From Dankookia rubra (GTDB lineage Bacteria; Pseudomonadota; Alphaproteobacteria; Acetobacterales; Acetobacteraceae): a stretch of 64,000 bases of DNA. Under the pieces are notes generated by a model. The model made no database searches. It had not been told where the DNA came from and saw nothing but the letters and a program-made list of their open reading frames with translations. The position numbers and the translations under genes are program-made. The DNA is taken from assembly GCF_004355005.1 (NCBI RefSeq), contig NZ_SMSJ01000004.1:186001-250000 (forward strand), given 5' to 3'. Shown one piece after another: positions 51,395-59,033 of the stretch (the first letter of the stretch is position 1; every line of letters begins with the position of its first letter).

Positions 51395-51790
51395 CTAGTT
51401 GAAGCGGCCGAAGCGCTGCAGCACCTCGGTCTTGTAGCCGTCCGGGTCGGTGATGAAGAAGAACTTTGCCATCGGCTTGCCGCCATGCGTCATTTCGCGC
51501 ATCGGGCCGCACTCGATGTCGGCGGCGGACATGCGGGCATGCTCGGCCGCGAGATCCTCGACCAGCACGGCGAAATGGCCGTAGCCGTTGCCGAGCTCGT
51601 AGGGCTCGGCCCGATCGTGGTTGATCGTCAGCTCGAGTTCGAAGGGGCCTTCGGGCGCGCGCAGGTAGACCAGGGTGAAGCTGTCGAAGGCAAGGCGGTC
51701 ATGGACCTCCAGCCCCAGCGCGCGGCGGTAGAAATCAACCGAGCGTGCCTCGTCGAGCACGCGGATCATCGAGTGGATCGGCTTGGCCAT
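51395..51790 (-). CDS. Glyoxalase/VOC-family protein (lactoylglutathione lyase type)
   Basis: A 131-residue vicinal-oxygen-chelate protein close to glyoxalase I: IHSMIRVLDEARSVDFYRRA, LVYLRAPEGPFELELT, NGYGHFAVLVEDLAAEH and ITDPDGYKTEVLQRFG. Candidate metal ligands are the His near residue 6, Glu in FELELT, His in GYGHFAV and Glu in KTEVLQ. It would turn the methylglyoxal-glutathione adduct into lactoylglutathione. It lies 26 bp ahead of the Tat subunit gene and may be in that operon. Confidence 0.9.
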   Translation of the reverse strand: MAKPIHSMIRVLDEARSVDFYRRALGLEVHDRLAFDSFTLVYLRAPEGPFELELTINHDRAEPYELGNGYGHFAVLVEDLAAEHARMSAADIECGPMREMTHGGKPMAKFFFITDPDGYKTEVLQRFGRFN

Positions 51791-51871
51791 GGTGGCTCCC
51801 CGCTATGATGGGGAAAGCCTTGCCCGCGCCGCGCGGCGCGCGGGTAGTAGCGGGCTACTGCGGCGACGGAA

Positions 51872-52177
51872 TCACGCGGCTTCCGGGACCCGCGCCGCCA
51901 CTTCCTCGGCATGGCGGTCCTGGTTCTCCAGCCAGTGCAGGCAGGTGACCCGCAGCAGCGAGGCGAAATTGCCGACCTCGCCGCGGCGCTCCATCACCTC
52001 GTCATGCAGCGCCGCCAGGAAGCGGGCCACCGAGGTTCCCTCCGCCACGGCGATCCGTTCCAGGACCCGCCAGAAGGCCGCTTCCAGGCGGATGCTGGTA
52101 CAGTGGCCGTGCAGGCGGACCGCGCGGCTCTCGCCGGCATAGGTCGCCGGGTCCTGCGAGACGAAGATGTTGCACAT
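51872..52177 (-). CDS. Ribbon-helix-helix domain protein
   Basis: About 101 residues. The N-terminal MCNIFVSQDPATYAGESRAV is followed by VRLHGHCTSIRLEAAFWRVL and ERIAVAEGTSVARFLAAL, the beta-strand and two helices of the alphaproteobacterial RHH_4-type domain, then an extra C-terminal helix ending in HWLENQ. It is probably a DNA-binding regulator. A start two codons earlier (52183) is possible; GGAGG spacing favours 52177. Confidence 0.8.
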   Translation of the reverse strand: MCNIFVSQDPATYAGESRAVRLHGHCTSIRLEAAFWRVLERIAVAEGTSVARFLAALHDEVMERRGEVGNFASLLRVTCLHWLENQDRHAEEVAARVPEAA

Positions 52178-52228
52178 GCACATTATCCTCCCGGCCCGGG
52201 GGAAGCCCCCCGGGTCGATGTCGGATGG

Positions 52229-53020
52229 CTAGCCTGCCGGCTGTAACCCACGCAAGAACTTCGCGCGCGCCGCGGCGCCCGCCATCAGGAAGGACTGGTC
52301 GTTGCCGGACAGCAGGAACCGCGCGCCGAGGCCGATATAGGCCGAGGCGTGCACCTCGTCGTAGACCCCGCCCATGCCGAGCGTCTTGCCGTGCGCCTTG
52401 CAGGCCTTCGCCACGGCCTCATAGGCCGCCTTCACCCGCGGATGGCCGATCTGACCGCTGATGCCCATGCTGGCCGTCAGATCGCTGGTGCCGATCATCA
52501 ACGCGTCGATCCCCGGCACGGCAGCGATGCTGTCGGCCGCCTCCACCGCTTCCGGCGTTTCGATCATGACGCAGACCAGGATCGCCTCGTTCAGCTCGGC
52601 CTGCGCCTCGGCGTTCGAGGGCGGCAGCATGTTGTAGGCGAAGGGCGGGCCGCCCCAGCTGCGGGTGCCGACCGGCGGGAAGCGATAGGCGGCCGCCACG
52701 GCCTTGGCCTCCTCGGCGGTGTCGACATGCGGCACCACGACGCCCATCGCGCCGTTGTCGAGCGCGCGGGTGCCCTCGAACAGCGCGTCCTTGCAGCAGC
52801 GCACCACCGGCGTGACGCCCTGGTTCAGCGCGGCGATGGCGATCTGCGTCGCCTCTTGCACCGACATCGCGCCGTGCTCCATGTCGATGAAAAGCCAGTC
52901 GAAGCCGGCCGCGGCGGCGATCATGCCGGTGCCGCTGGTGCGCAGGTGGTGCACGCCGAAGCCGAGCGCGAGCTCGTCCTTCGCCAGGCGCTGCTTCAGG
53001 CGGTTGGGCGGGAGTGGCAT
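52229..53020 (-). CDS. HpcH/HpaI-family aldolase
   Basis: A 263-residue class II pyruvate aldolase-like protein. It has GFDWLFIDMEHGAMSVQEAT, MGVVVPHVDTAEEAKAVAA, the metal-binding Glu in CVMIETPEAVEAAD and Asp in MIGTSDLTASMGISG. Such enzymes cleave 2-keto-3-deoxy or 4-hydroxy-2-oxo acids to pyruvate and an aldehyde, in aromatic or sugar-acid breakdown. The ATG at 53020 is used; an upstream in-frame start adds 20 unrelated residues. The substrate is not shown by its neighbours. Confidence 0.92.
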   Translation of the reverse strand: MPLPPNRLKQRLAKDELALGFGVHHLRTSGTGMIAAAAGFDWLFIDMEHGAMSVQEATQIAIAALNQGVTPVVRCCKDALFEGTRALDNGAMGVVVPHVDTAEEAKAVAAAYRFPPVGTRSWGGPPFAYNMLPPSNAEAQAELNEAILVCVMIETPEAVEAADSIAAVPGIDALMIGTSDLTASMGISGQIGHPRVKAAYEAVAKACKAHGKTLGMGGVYDEVHASAYIGLGARFLLSGNDQSFLMAGAAARAKFLRGLQPAG

Positions 53021-53094
53021 TGGCGTTTCCCCGTTTGCTTGGACGGGGGGCAGCGCACCATGCACGCTCCCGCGGGTCAATCCGGCGAAGCCGG

Positions 53095-54930
53095 CTAGAG
53101 CCGCTCGACCGCCGGCGGCTGCGCGCCGAACCAGCTCCTCCGCAGCATCGCCCGGGCGATGGCGGCGCCCTCGGCATCGCCGCGCATCTCGGCCGCCTGC
53201 AGCAGCCCCGCCGCCGCCCAGGCATTGTTCGGCACCCGCTTCAGCGCGGCGCGGAAGGCCGCCTCCGCCTCGGCCGGCTTGCCCTGCGCCAGCAGCGCGG
53301 CACCGAGCGACTGGTGCACCGGGTAGTACCAGAAGGGCGGCTCCATGTAGGGCAGCGTGTCCTGGACGGCGGCGGCCTCGGCGAAGAGCGTCGCCGCCGT
53401 GGCCTGGTCACCGGCCGCCTGGGCGATGCGGGCATTGACCACGCGCATGGCGATGCCGAGCACGTCCGGCGCCGGGACGCCCTGCGCCGGCAGCGCCTGG
53501 ATGGCGGGCAGCGCCGCCAGCTCGCCAATCGCCGCCGCCTCGCCGCGCGCCTCGCCGGCGCGGCCTGACTGGGCAAACGCCACGCCCCTGGCGTAGTGCC
53601 AATGCGCGCGGATATAGGGGAATTCCTCGGCCGGTGGCGGCAGCGCCAGGATCGTCTCCGGCGCGCTGAACCTGGCATGCGCGACGAAGGGGGCCGAGAC
53701 CACCGGCTGGGTCAGGCCGGGGAAGGCGCGCTTGGCGTCGTCCGAGACGATCGCCGCCAGCCGCGTCGCCGCCTCCACCGCGCGCGGCCCGTCGCCGCCC
53801 ATCATGGACGACACCATGACGAAGTGGACGTTGTGCGCGAAATAGCCCTGGGCATAGAGCGCGCTCGCCCCGCCGCGGGCGATCTGCGCCTCGTCCGCCG
53901 CCACGGCGCCGAGATTGGCCTCGAGGCTGTCACGCCACTGTCCCAGCCGGTACCAGATATGCGCGGGCATGTGCACGATGTGCCCCGCTCCCGGCATCAA
54001 CGCCGCGAGGCGTGCCGCATGCGGCGCCGCCCGCTCCGGATGGTCAGAGGCCTCAACCGTGTGGATGTAGAGGTGGATGGCACCGGGATGCAGCGGGTTG
54101 GCGGCGATGGCCGAGGGGCGCGTGCCGAGCACGCCTTCCAGCAGCGTCAGGGTCTCCGCCGTCGCGCCCTTCGGCTTGCGGCCGGCATCCTCCCAATAGT
54201 CCCAGGGGCTGAGGTTCATCAGCGCATCGGCGGTCAGCATTGCGATTTCCGGGTCGGCCGGCCAGCGCGCCTGCACCTTGCGCATCGCATCGGCGAAGGC
54301 CTGGTCGAGCAGCTTGCGCTCCGTCTTCGGGTCGGCCGCGTAGCGCTGCGACAGCGCCTCTATCAGCGCCGCGCGCAGGTCGCCTGCATGCGGCGCCAAC
54401 TGGCGCGCACGTTCCAGCGCGGCGAAGGCGCGGCGGCCGGCATCCTCCTCCATGATGAAGTTGATGTGCGGGCCGAGCACCCAGGCTTCGCCCCAAAGGC
54501 ACATGGCGCAATCGGGGTCGGCGGCCTGGGCCATGCGGAAGGCACGCGCGGCCTCGGCATGGTTGAAGCCCCAGGCGTAGCGATAGCCCTGGTCGAACCA
54601 GGCCTGCGCCTCCGCATTCGTGGTGCCGGCCGGCCAGGTCAGGGTGCCGAGCCCGGGGTTCGGCACCGGCGGCGCGTCGCTGGTCGGTGCCGCGGCGCCG
54701 CGCGGCAGGTCGGGGACGTGGCCGCCGAGCTCGGTGCGGCGCGGCAGCGCGGCCCGGGTGCTCTCGGCCTGGGCTAGGGCAGGATTGATGCGGAAATGGT
54801 CGTGCTGCTGCGCCCCGGGCACGGCATGGACGTCATGCTCCGCCTCTGCTCGGGCCGCCATGGGCATTGCGAGGGCGACGGTTGCGAGCAGCAGGGCGCG
54901 GCAGGGGCTGAGATGCGGCTTCGACAGCAT
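53095..54930 (-). CDS. Exported tetratricopeptide-repeat protein
   Basis: A 611-residue protein with a signal peptide (CRALLLATVALAMPMAARAE). After a His-rich spacer come TPR-like helices (FDQGYRYAWGFNHAEAARAF, ADPDCAMCLWGEAWVLGPHI) and a C-terminal pair (LGAALLAQGKPAEAEAAFRA and ALKRVPNNAWAAAGLLQAAE). A MPAHIWYRLGQW block with conserved His is shared by related exported TPR proteins of Proteobacteria. It may be a periplasmic scaffold or metal-binding protein. No specific role can be assigned. Confidence 0.82.
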   Translation of the reverse strand: MLSKPHLSPCRALLLATVALAMPMAARAEAEHDVHAVPGAQQHDHFRINPALAQAESTRAALPRRTELGGHVPDLPRGAAAPTSDAPPVPNPGLGTLTWPAGTTNAEAQAWFDQGYRYAWGFNHAEAARAFRMAQAADPDCAMCLWGEAWVLGPHINFIMEEDAGRRAFAALERARQLAPHAGDLRAALIEALSQRYAADPKTERKLLDQAFADAMRKVQARWPADPEIAMLTADALMNLSPWDYWEDAGRKPKGATAETLTLLEGVLGTRPSAIAANPLHPGAIHLYIHTVEASDHPERAAPHAARLAALMPGAGHIVHMPAHIWYRLGQWRDSLEANLGAVAADEAQIARGGASALYAQGYFAHNVHFVMVSSMMGGDGPRAVEAATRLAAIVSDDAKRAFPGLTQPVVSAPFVAHARFSAPETILALPPPAEEFPYIRAHWHYARGVAFAQSGRAGEARGEAAAIGELAALPAIQALPAQGVPAPDVLGIAMRVVNARIAQAAGDQATAATLFAEAAAVQDTLPYMEPPFWYYPVHQSLGAALLAQGKPAEAEAAFRAALKRVPNNAWAAAGLLQAAEMRGDAEGAAIARAMLRRSWFGAQPPAVERL

Positions 54931-55096
54931 GATGTCCTCCCCGGCGGTGTATACGGCGAGGCTGGATGCCGCGCGCGATGCACCGCGATGCGCGGCCGCA
55001 CACCTGCATCGCCAATCTCAGCAGGAGGCGGCATTCCTTGCGGCCGCGCCGGAAGCCTATCCGATCCGGGGCGACAGGCAGTGCACGGCCACGTGA

Positions 55097-56719
55097 TCAG
55101 CCGTCCGTCGCATCGTCGGTGGGCGCGCGGCGCTCCACGTAGCCCATCAGGTTCTCCAGGCGATCCGCCTCGCTTGCCGGCTTGTCGGTGCGGATGCGGG
55201 CGATGCGCGGGAAGCGCAGCGCGACGCCCGACTTGTGCCGGGTGGAGAGCTGCGCGGCGTCGAAGATCACCTCCAGTACCAGCGCCTTCTCCACCTCCCG
55301 CACCGGGCCGAAGCGCCCCGTGGTGTGGTTGCGGATCCACTTGTCGAGCCAGCCGAGCTCCTCGTCCGTATAGCCGGAATAGGCCTTGCCCACCGGCACC
55401 AGCTCCTCGCCCCCTGCCCCATCGGGCCGCCACAGGCCAAAGGTGTAGTCGCTGTAGAAGCTACTGCGCTTGCCGTGCCCGCGCTGCGCGTACATCAGCA
55501 CCGCGTCGATGCTCAGCGGGTCGCGCTTCCACTTCCACCACAGCCCCTTCTGCCGTCCGGCGACATAGGGGCTGTCGGCGCGCTTCAGCATCAGCCCCTC
55601 GATGGAAGCGGCGCGCGCGCCGTCACGCACCTCGGAAAGCTGCACGACGGAGGCGAAGGCGATCTGCGCCGAAAGGTCCATCCGCGCCGGCGCGATGCGG
55701 GCGACCCAGTCCTCCAGCCGCGCGCGTCGGACGTCGAAGGGCAGCGGGCGCAGGTCCTCGCCGGCTTCGAACAGCAGGTCGTAGAGCCGGACGCCGACCG
55801 GATAATCGGCCTGCATCCTCGCCGTCACCCCCTTGCGGTTCAGCCGCTGCTGCAGGTCGGCGAAGGGCGCCACGGCCCCGTCGCGGATCACCAGCAGCTC
55901 GCCGTCCAGCACGGCGTGGAAGTTCATCGCCGCGATGATCTCGGGGAAGGCGCCGGAGACATCCTCGCCGCCGCGCGACCATAGCCGGCGCCCACCCGGC
56001 CCGGCGGTGAGCTGGACGCGTATGCCGTCCCATTTCCACTCGGCGCGCCATTCCGCCGGCCTCAGCGCCGCGACGTCGGCGTCCTCCAGCGGATGCGCCA
56101 GCATCAGCGGGCGGAAGACCGGTGCCTCCTGCGGGTCGGGCTTTTCCGCCGCGCCCTCCAGCCAGCGGAACAGCGGCAGGTAGGGCGGGGCGACGCCATG
56201 CCAGACCTCCTCGATCTCCTCCACGGGCTGGCCGGACCATTCGGCGAGCGCGACGCGCGCCAGCCGGCCGGAGACGCCGACGCGCAGGCCGCCGGTGACC
56301 AGCTTGATCAGCGCCAGCCGGCCGCTCGAATCCAGCGTGTCGAGCCAGCCCGCGATCAGCAAAGGCAGCTCGGCCTTCGGCGTCAGCTCCAGTGCCTCCA
56401 CCACCTCGGACAAGGCCGGCGGCGGAGCGTTGACGCCTTCGCGCTGCGGCCAGATCAGCGCCACCGTCTCGGCGAAGTCGCCGACATAGTCATGCGAAAG
56501 CGCCAGCAGCACCGGATCGGTCCGCGCCGCCACCAGGTCGCGGATCAGCGCCGGCTTCGCGGCGGTGAAGACCAGCTCCTCCGTCAGCGCCGCCAGCCCG
56601 ACCCCACGGTCGGGGTCGGGCTGCGTCGCGAACCAGTCGCGCAGCAGCGCCAGCTTGGCGTTGCGGCCCGGGGTGAAGACCAGCCGCTCCAGCAGCGCGG
56701 CGAAGGCGGGGACACTCAC
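55097..56719 (-). CDS. ATP-dependent DNA ligase of the Lhr-exonuclease-ligase repair system
   Basis: A 540-residue ATP-dependent ligase. An N-terminal helical DNA-binding domain precedes the nucleotidyltransferase domain with motif I Lys229 in EWKWDGIR, then LDGELLVI, SIEGLMLKRADSPY and WWKWKRDP, and a C-terminal OB fold (ALVLEVIFDAAQLSTRH, ALRFPRIARIRTDK). Start is a GTG at 56719 overlapping the exonuclease stop. The family was named for cisplatin-damage response and is co-encoded with a beta-lactamase-fold exonuclease, Lhr-type helicase and phosphoesterase, all found here. Confidence 0.94.
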   Translation of the reverse strand: MSVPAFAALLERLVFTPGRNAKLALLRDWFATQPDPDRGVGLAALTEELVFTAAKPALIRDLVAARTDPVLLALSHDYVGDFAETVALIWPQREGVNAPPPALSEVVEALELTPKAELPLLIAGWLDTLDSSGRLALIKLVTGGLRVGVSGRLARVALAEWSGQPVEEIEEVWHGVAPPYLPLFRWLEGAAEKPDPQEAPVFRPLMLAHPLEDADVAALRPAEWRAEWKWDGIRVQLTAGPGGRRLWSRGGEDVSGAFPEIIAAMNFHAVLDGELLVIRDGAVAPFADLQQRLNRKGVTARMQADYPVGVRLYDLLFEAGEDLRPLPFDVRRARLEDWVARIAPARMDLSAQIAFASVVQLSEVRDGARAASIEGLMLKRADSPYVAGRQKGLWWKWKRDPLSIDAVLMYAQRGHGKRSSFYSDYTFGLWRPDGAGGEELVPVGKAYSGYTDEELGWLDKWIRNHTTGRFGPVREVEKALVLEVIFDAAQLSTRHKSGVALRFPRIARIRTDKPASEADRLENLMGYVERRAPTDDATDG

Positions 56720-57756
56720 GCCGCGGCCTCGGGCTGCGGCGCGTCGTCCTCCTCGTCGCCCAGCCCCACTAGGTGCAGCGCCCGGCCGCGGATGCCGCGC
56801 AGCGCCATGGCATGCACCAGCGCGTCGTCGCGGCCATGCGTCACCCAGACCTCGGGCGCGCCGACCTCGTCGATCGTGCGGTTCAGGTCGTCCCAGTCGG
56901 CATGGTCGGAAATCACCAGCGGCAGCTCGACGCCGCGCGTCTTCGCCCGCTGCCGCACCCGCATCCAGCCGCTGGCCACCGCCACCACCGGCTCCGCCAA
57001 CCGCCGCGCCCAACGGTCCTGCACCGCGGAAGGCGGCGCCAGCACGATCGCCCCCTTCAGCGCCGCCTTGTTGGCGACCGTCGCCGGCGCCAGCGGGCCG
57101 AGCGGCACGCCGAGCGTTTCGTACAGTGTGCAGAGCGTCGCCAGCGCGCCATGCAGGTGGATCGGCGCCTCCCACCCCGCTTCCCGCAGCAGCCGGATTA
57201 GCCGCTGGCACTTGCCCAAGGCATAACAGCCGACGACATGCGTGCGGTCCGGGAAGAGCGCCAGGCTCTTCAGCAGCTTGGCCGTCTCCTCCTCCGGCGG
57301 CGGATGGCGGAAGACCGGCAGGGCGAAGGTTGCCTCGGTGACGAAGACGTCGCAGTTCACCGGCTCAAAGGGCGCGCAGGTCGTGTCGCGCTGGCGCTTG
57401 TAGTCGCCGGACACCACGGCGCGGCTTCCCTGCCAGTCCAGCACCACCTGGGCCGAGCCCAGCACATGGCCCGCCGGCACCAGGCGGATGGCGACGCCGT
57501 TCTGCACCAGGGTCTCACCCGGGCGGATCGGCTGCTGCACCGTGCCGGCCCCCGCCTCCCCCATCCGGGCGCGCATGATGGCCAGCGTTGCCGGCGTCGC
57601 CAGCACCGCTTCGTGGCCGGGGCGGGCATGGTCGGCGTGGCCATGGGTGATGACGGCGCGATCCACAGGCCGCTGCGGGTCGATGAAGAACCCGCCTGGT
57701 TCGCAGTATAGCCCCTGCGGCGTGACGCGAAGCCAGGATTCTGGATGCGGAGGCAT
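56716..57756 (-). CDS. Ligase-associated metallo-beta-lactamase-fold DNA exonuclease
   Basis: A 346-residue nuclease of the MBL/beta-CASP type. The metal motif HGHADH is in RAVITHGHADHARPGH, further ligands are in AGHVLGSAQVVL and SGDYKRQRD, and VTEATFALPVFRHP follows. The beta-CASP part includes VVGCYALGKCQRLIRLLREA and the C-terminal ISDHADWDDL. It resects DNA ends for the ligase. ATG at 57756 matches the family start; a longer frame upstream has no homology. The ligase gene starts within its stop (GTGA). Confidence 0.94.
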   Translation of the reverse strand: MPPHPESWLRVTPQGLYCEPGGFFIDPQRPVDRAVITHGHADHARPGHEAVLATPATLAIMRARMGEAGAGTVQQPIRPGETLVQNGVAIRLVPAGHVLGSAQVVLDWQGSRAVVSGDYKRQRDTTCAPFEPVNCDVFVTEATFALPVFRHPPPEEETAKLLKSLALFPDRTHVVGCYALGKCQRLIRLLREAGWEAPIHLHGALATLCTLYETLGVPLGPLAPATVANKAALKGAIVLAPPSAVQDRWARRLAEPVVAVASGWMRVRQRAKTRGVELPLVISDHADWDDLNRTIDEVGAPEVWVTHGRDDALVHAMALRGIRGRALHLVGLGDEEDDAPQPEAAA

Positions 57757-57947
57757 GGATAAGGCGGAATCCCCGGCTGCTTCGCCACGCGGCGTCACTG
57801 CCCGCCGCTTGGCCCGTCCCAAAATGTGACCGACCGCACGCCAGACAAGCACGATCCTCGAATTCCACGGAACCGCGCGCTGTGTCATGCGTCAGCGAGG
57901 ATCGGGTACGCAACGGCGCAGGCGACGAATCGGGGAGCGTGTGCCGC

Positions 57948-58982
57948 ATGGCGGCTGAGGATGCCGGGCCGGATGGGTTGGAGGCATTGGGGGACGAGGC
58001 GCAGTTCCGCGCGCTCGCCGACCACGCGCCGGTGCTCATCTGGCGCGCCGACCTGTCGATGGGCTGCGACTTCTTCAACAAGCCCTGGCTGGAATTCACC
58101 GGCCGTTCGCTCGAGCAGGAGCTCGGCCTCGGCTGGTTCGATGGTGTCCATCCTGACGACCGCGACCGCTGCATGCAGACCTACACCGAGGCCTTCGCGG
58201 CCCGGCGGGCCTTTTCCATGGACTATCGCCTGCGCCGGCATGACGGCGCCTGGCGCTGGCTGCTGGACAAGGGCCAGCCCTTCGAGGTGGCCGGCCAGTT
58301 CGCCGGCTACATCGGCAGCTGCGTCGACTACACCGACACGCGCCAAGCGCTGGAGGACTTCCGCCTAGCGCTGGAGGAGCGGGAGAACCTGCTGTCCGAG
58401 CTGCACCACCGGGTGAAGAACAACGCTCAGGCCACGACCTCCTTCCTCAGCCTGCAGGCCAGCCGGGCGAGCGACCCTTCGGTCGCCGCGGCGCTGCGCG
58501 GGGCGGCAATGCGGGTGATGCTGGCGACCCTGGTGCAGGATCGCATGTTCCGCGTGGCGCCCGATGCCGGGGTCGATCTGGGGCCGGAGCTCGAGACCAC
58601 CGCCCGCACCGCGCTGGAGGTCAATGGCAGGCCGGGCCTGACGCTCGAGCTGCACCTGGAGGATCAGTTGTCGCTGCCGGTGGCGCAGGCGACGCCGCTG
58701 GCGCTGATCGTCAGCGAGCTGGTGGTCAATGCCGCCCGGCACGCATTTCCCGGTGGCGGGCCAGGGACGGTCAGCCTGACGGTCCGCCGAGCCGGGCCAG
58801 GGCTCGGCGAGGTGGTGATTGCGGATGACGGCATCGGTTTGCCGGAGATTCCCCGCCGGAACACGCCGCAGGGTTGCCTCGGCCTGCACCTGATCCCCCG
58901 GCTGGCGCGGCAGGCCCATGCGACGTTGAAGTTCGACGGCACCAATGGCGTCGAGGCCACCCTGCGTTTCGCCTGCAGATAG
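57948..58982 (+). CDS. PAS-containing histidine kinase (HisKA_2 type)
   Basis: A 344-residue cytoplasmic kinase. A PAS domain (about 20-135) reads FRALADHAPVLIWRAD and WLEFTGRSLEQELGLGW. The dimerisation box LSELHHRVKNNAQ carries phospho-acceptor His154, followed by the ATPase domain (SELVVNAARHAF, ADDGIGLPE, GCLGLHLIPRLARQ). The ATG at 57948 has GGGGAG upstream; a GTG at 57882 would add 22 residues. It lies between the two halves of the repair locus with no receiver gene nearby, so it may sense stress and control these genes. Confidence 0.9.
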   Translation: MAAEDAGPDGLEALGDEAQFRALADHAPVLIWRADLSMGCDFFNKPWLEFTGRSLEQELGLGWFDGVHPDDRDRCMQTYTEAFAARRAFSMDYRLRRHDGAWRWLLDKGQPFEVAGQFAGYIGSCVDYTDTRQALEDFRLALEERENLLSELHHRVKNNAQATTSFLSLQASRASDPSVAAALRGAAMRVMLATLVQDRMFRVAPDAGVDLGPELETTARTALEVNGRPGLTLELHLEDQLSLPVAQATPLALIVSELVVNAARHAFPGGGPGTVSLTVRRAGPGLGEVVIADDGIGLPEIPRRNTPQGCLGLHLIPRLARQAHATLKFDGTNGVEATLRFACR

Positions 58983-59033
58983 GCAAAAGGGCCGCTTCAC
59001 GCCGCGTGCCGGCGCCGCCATATTGCCGGCCGG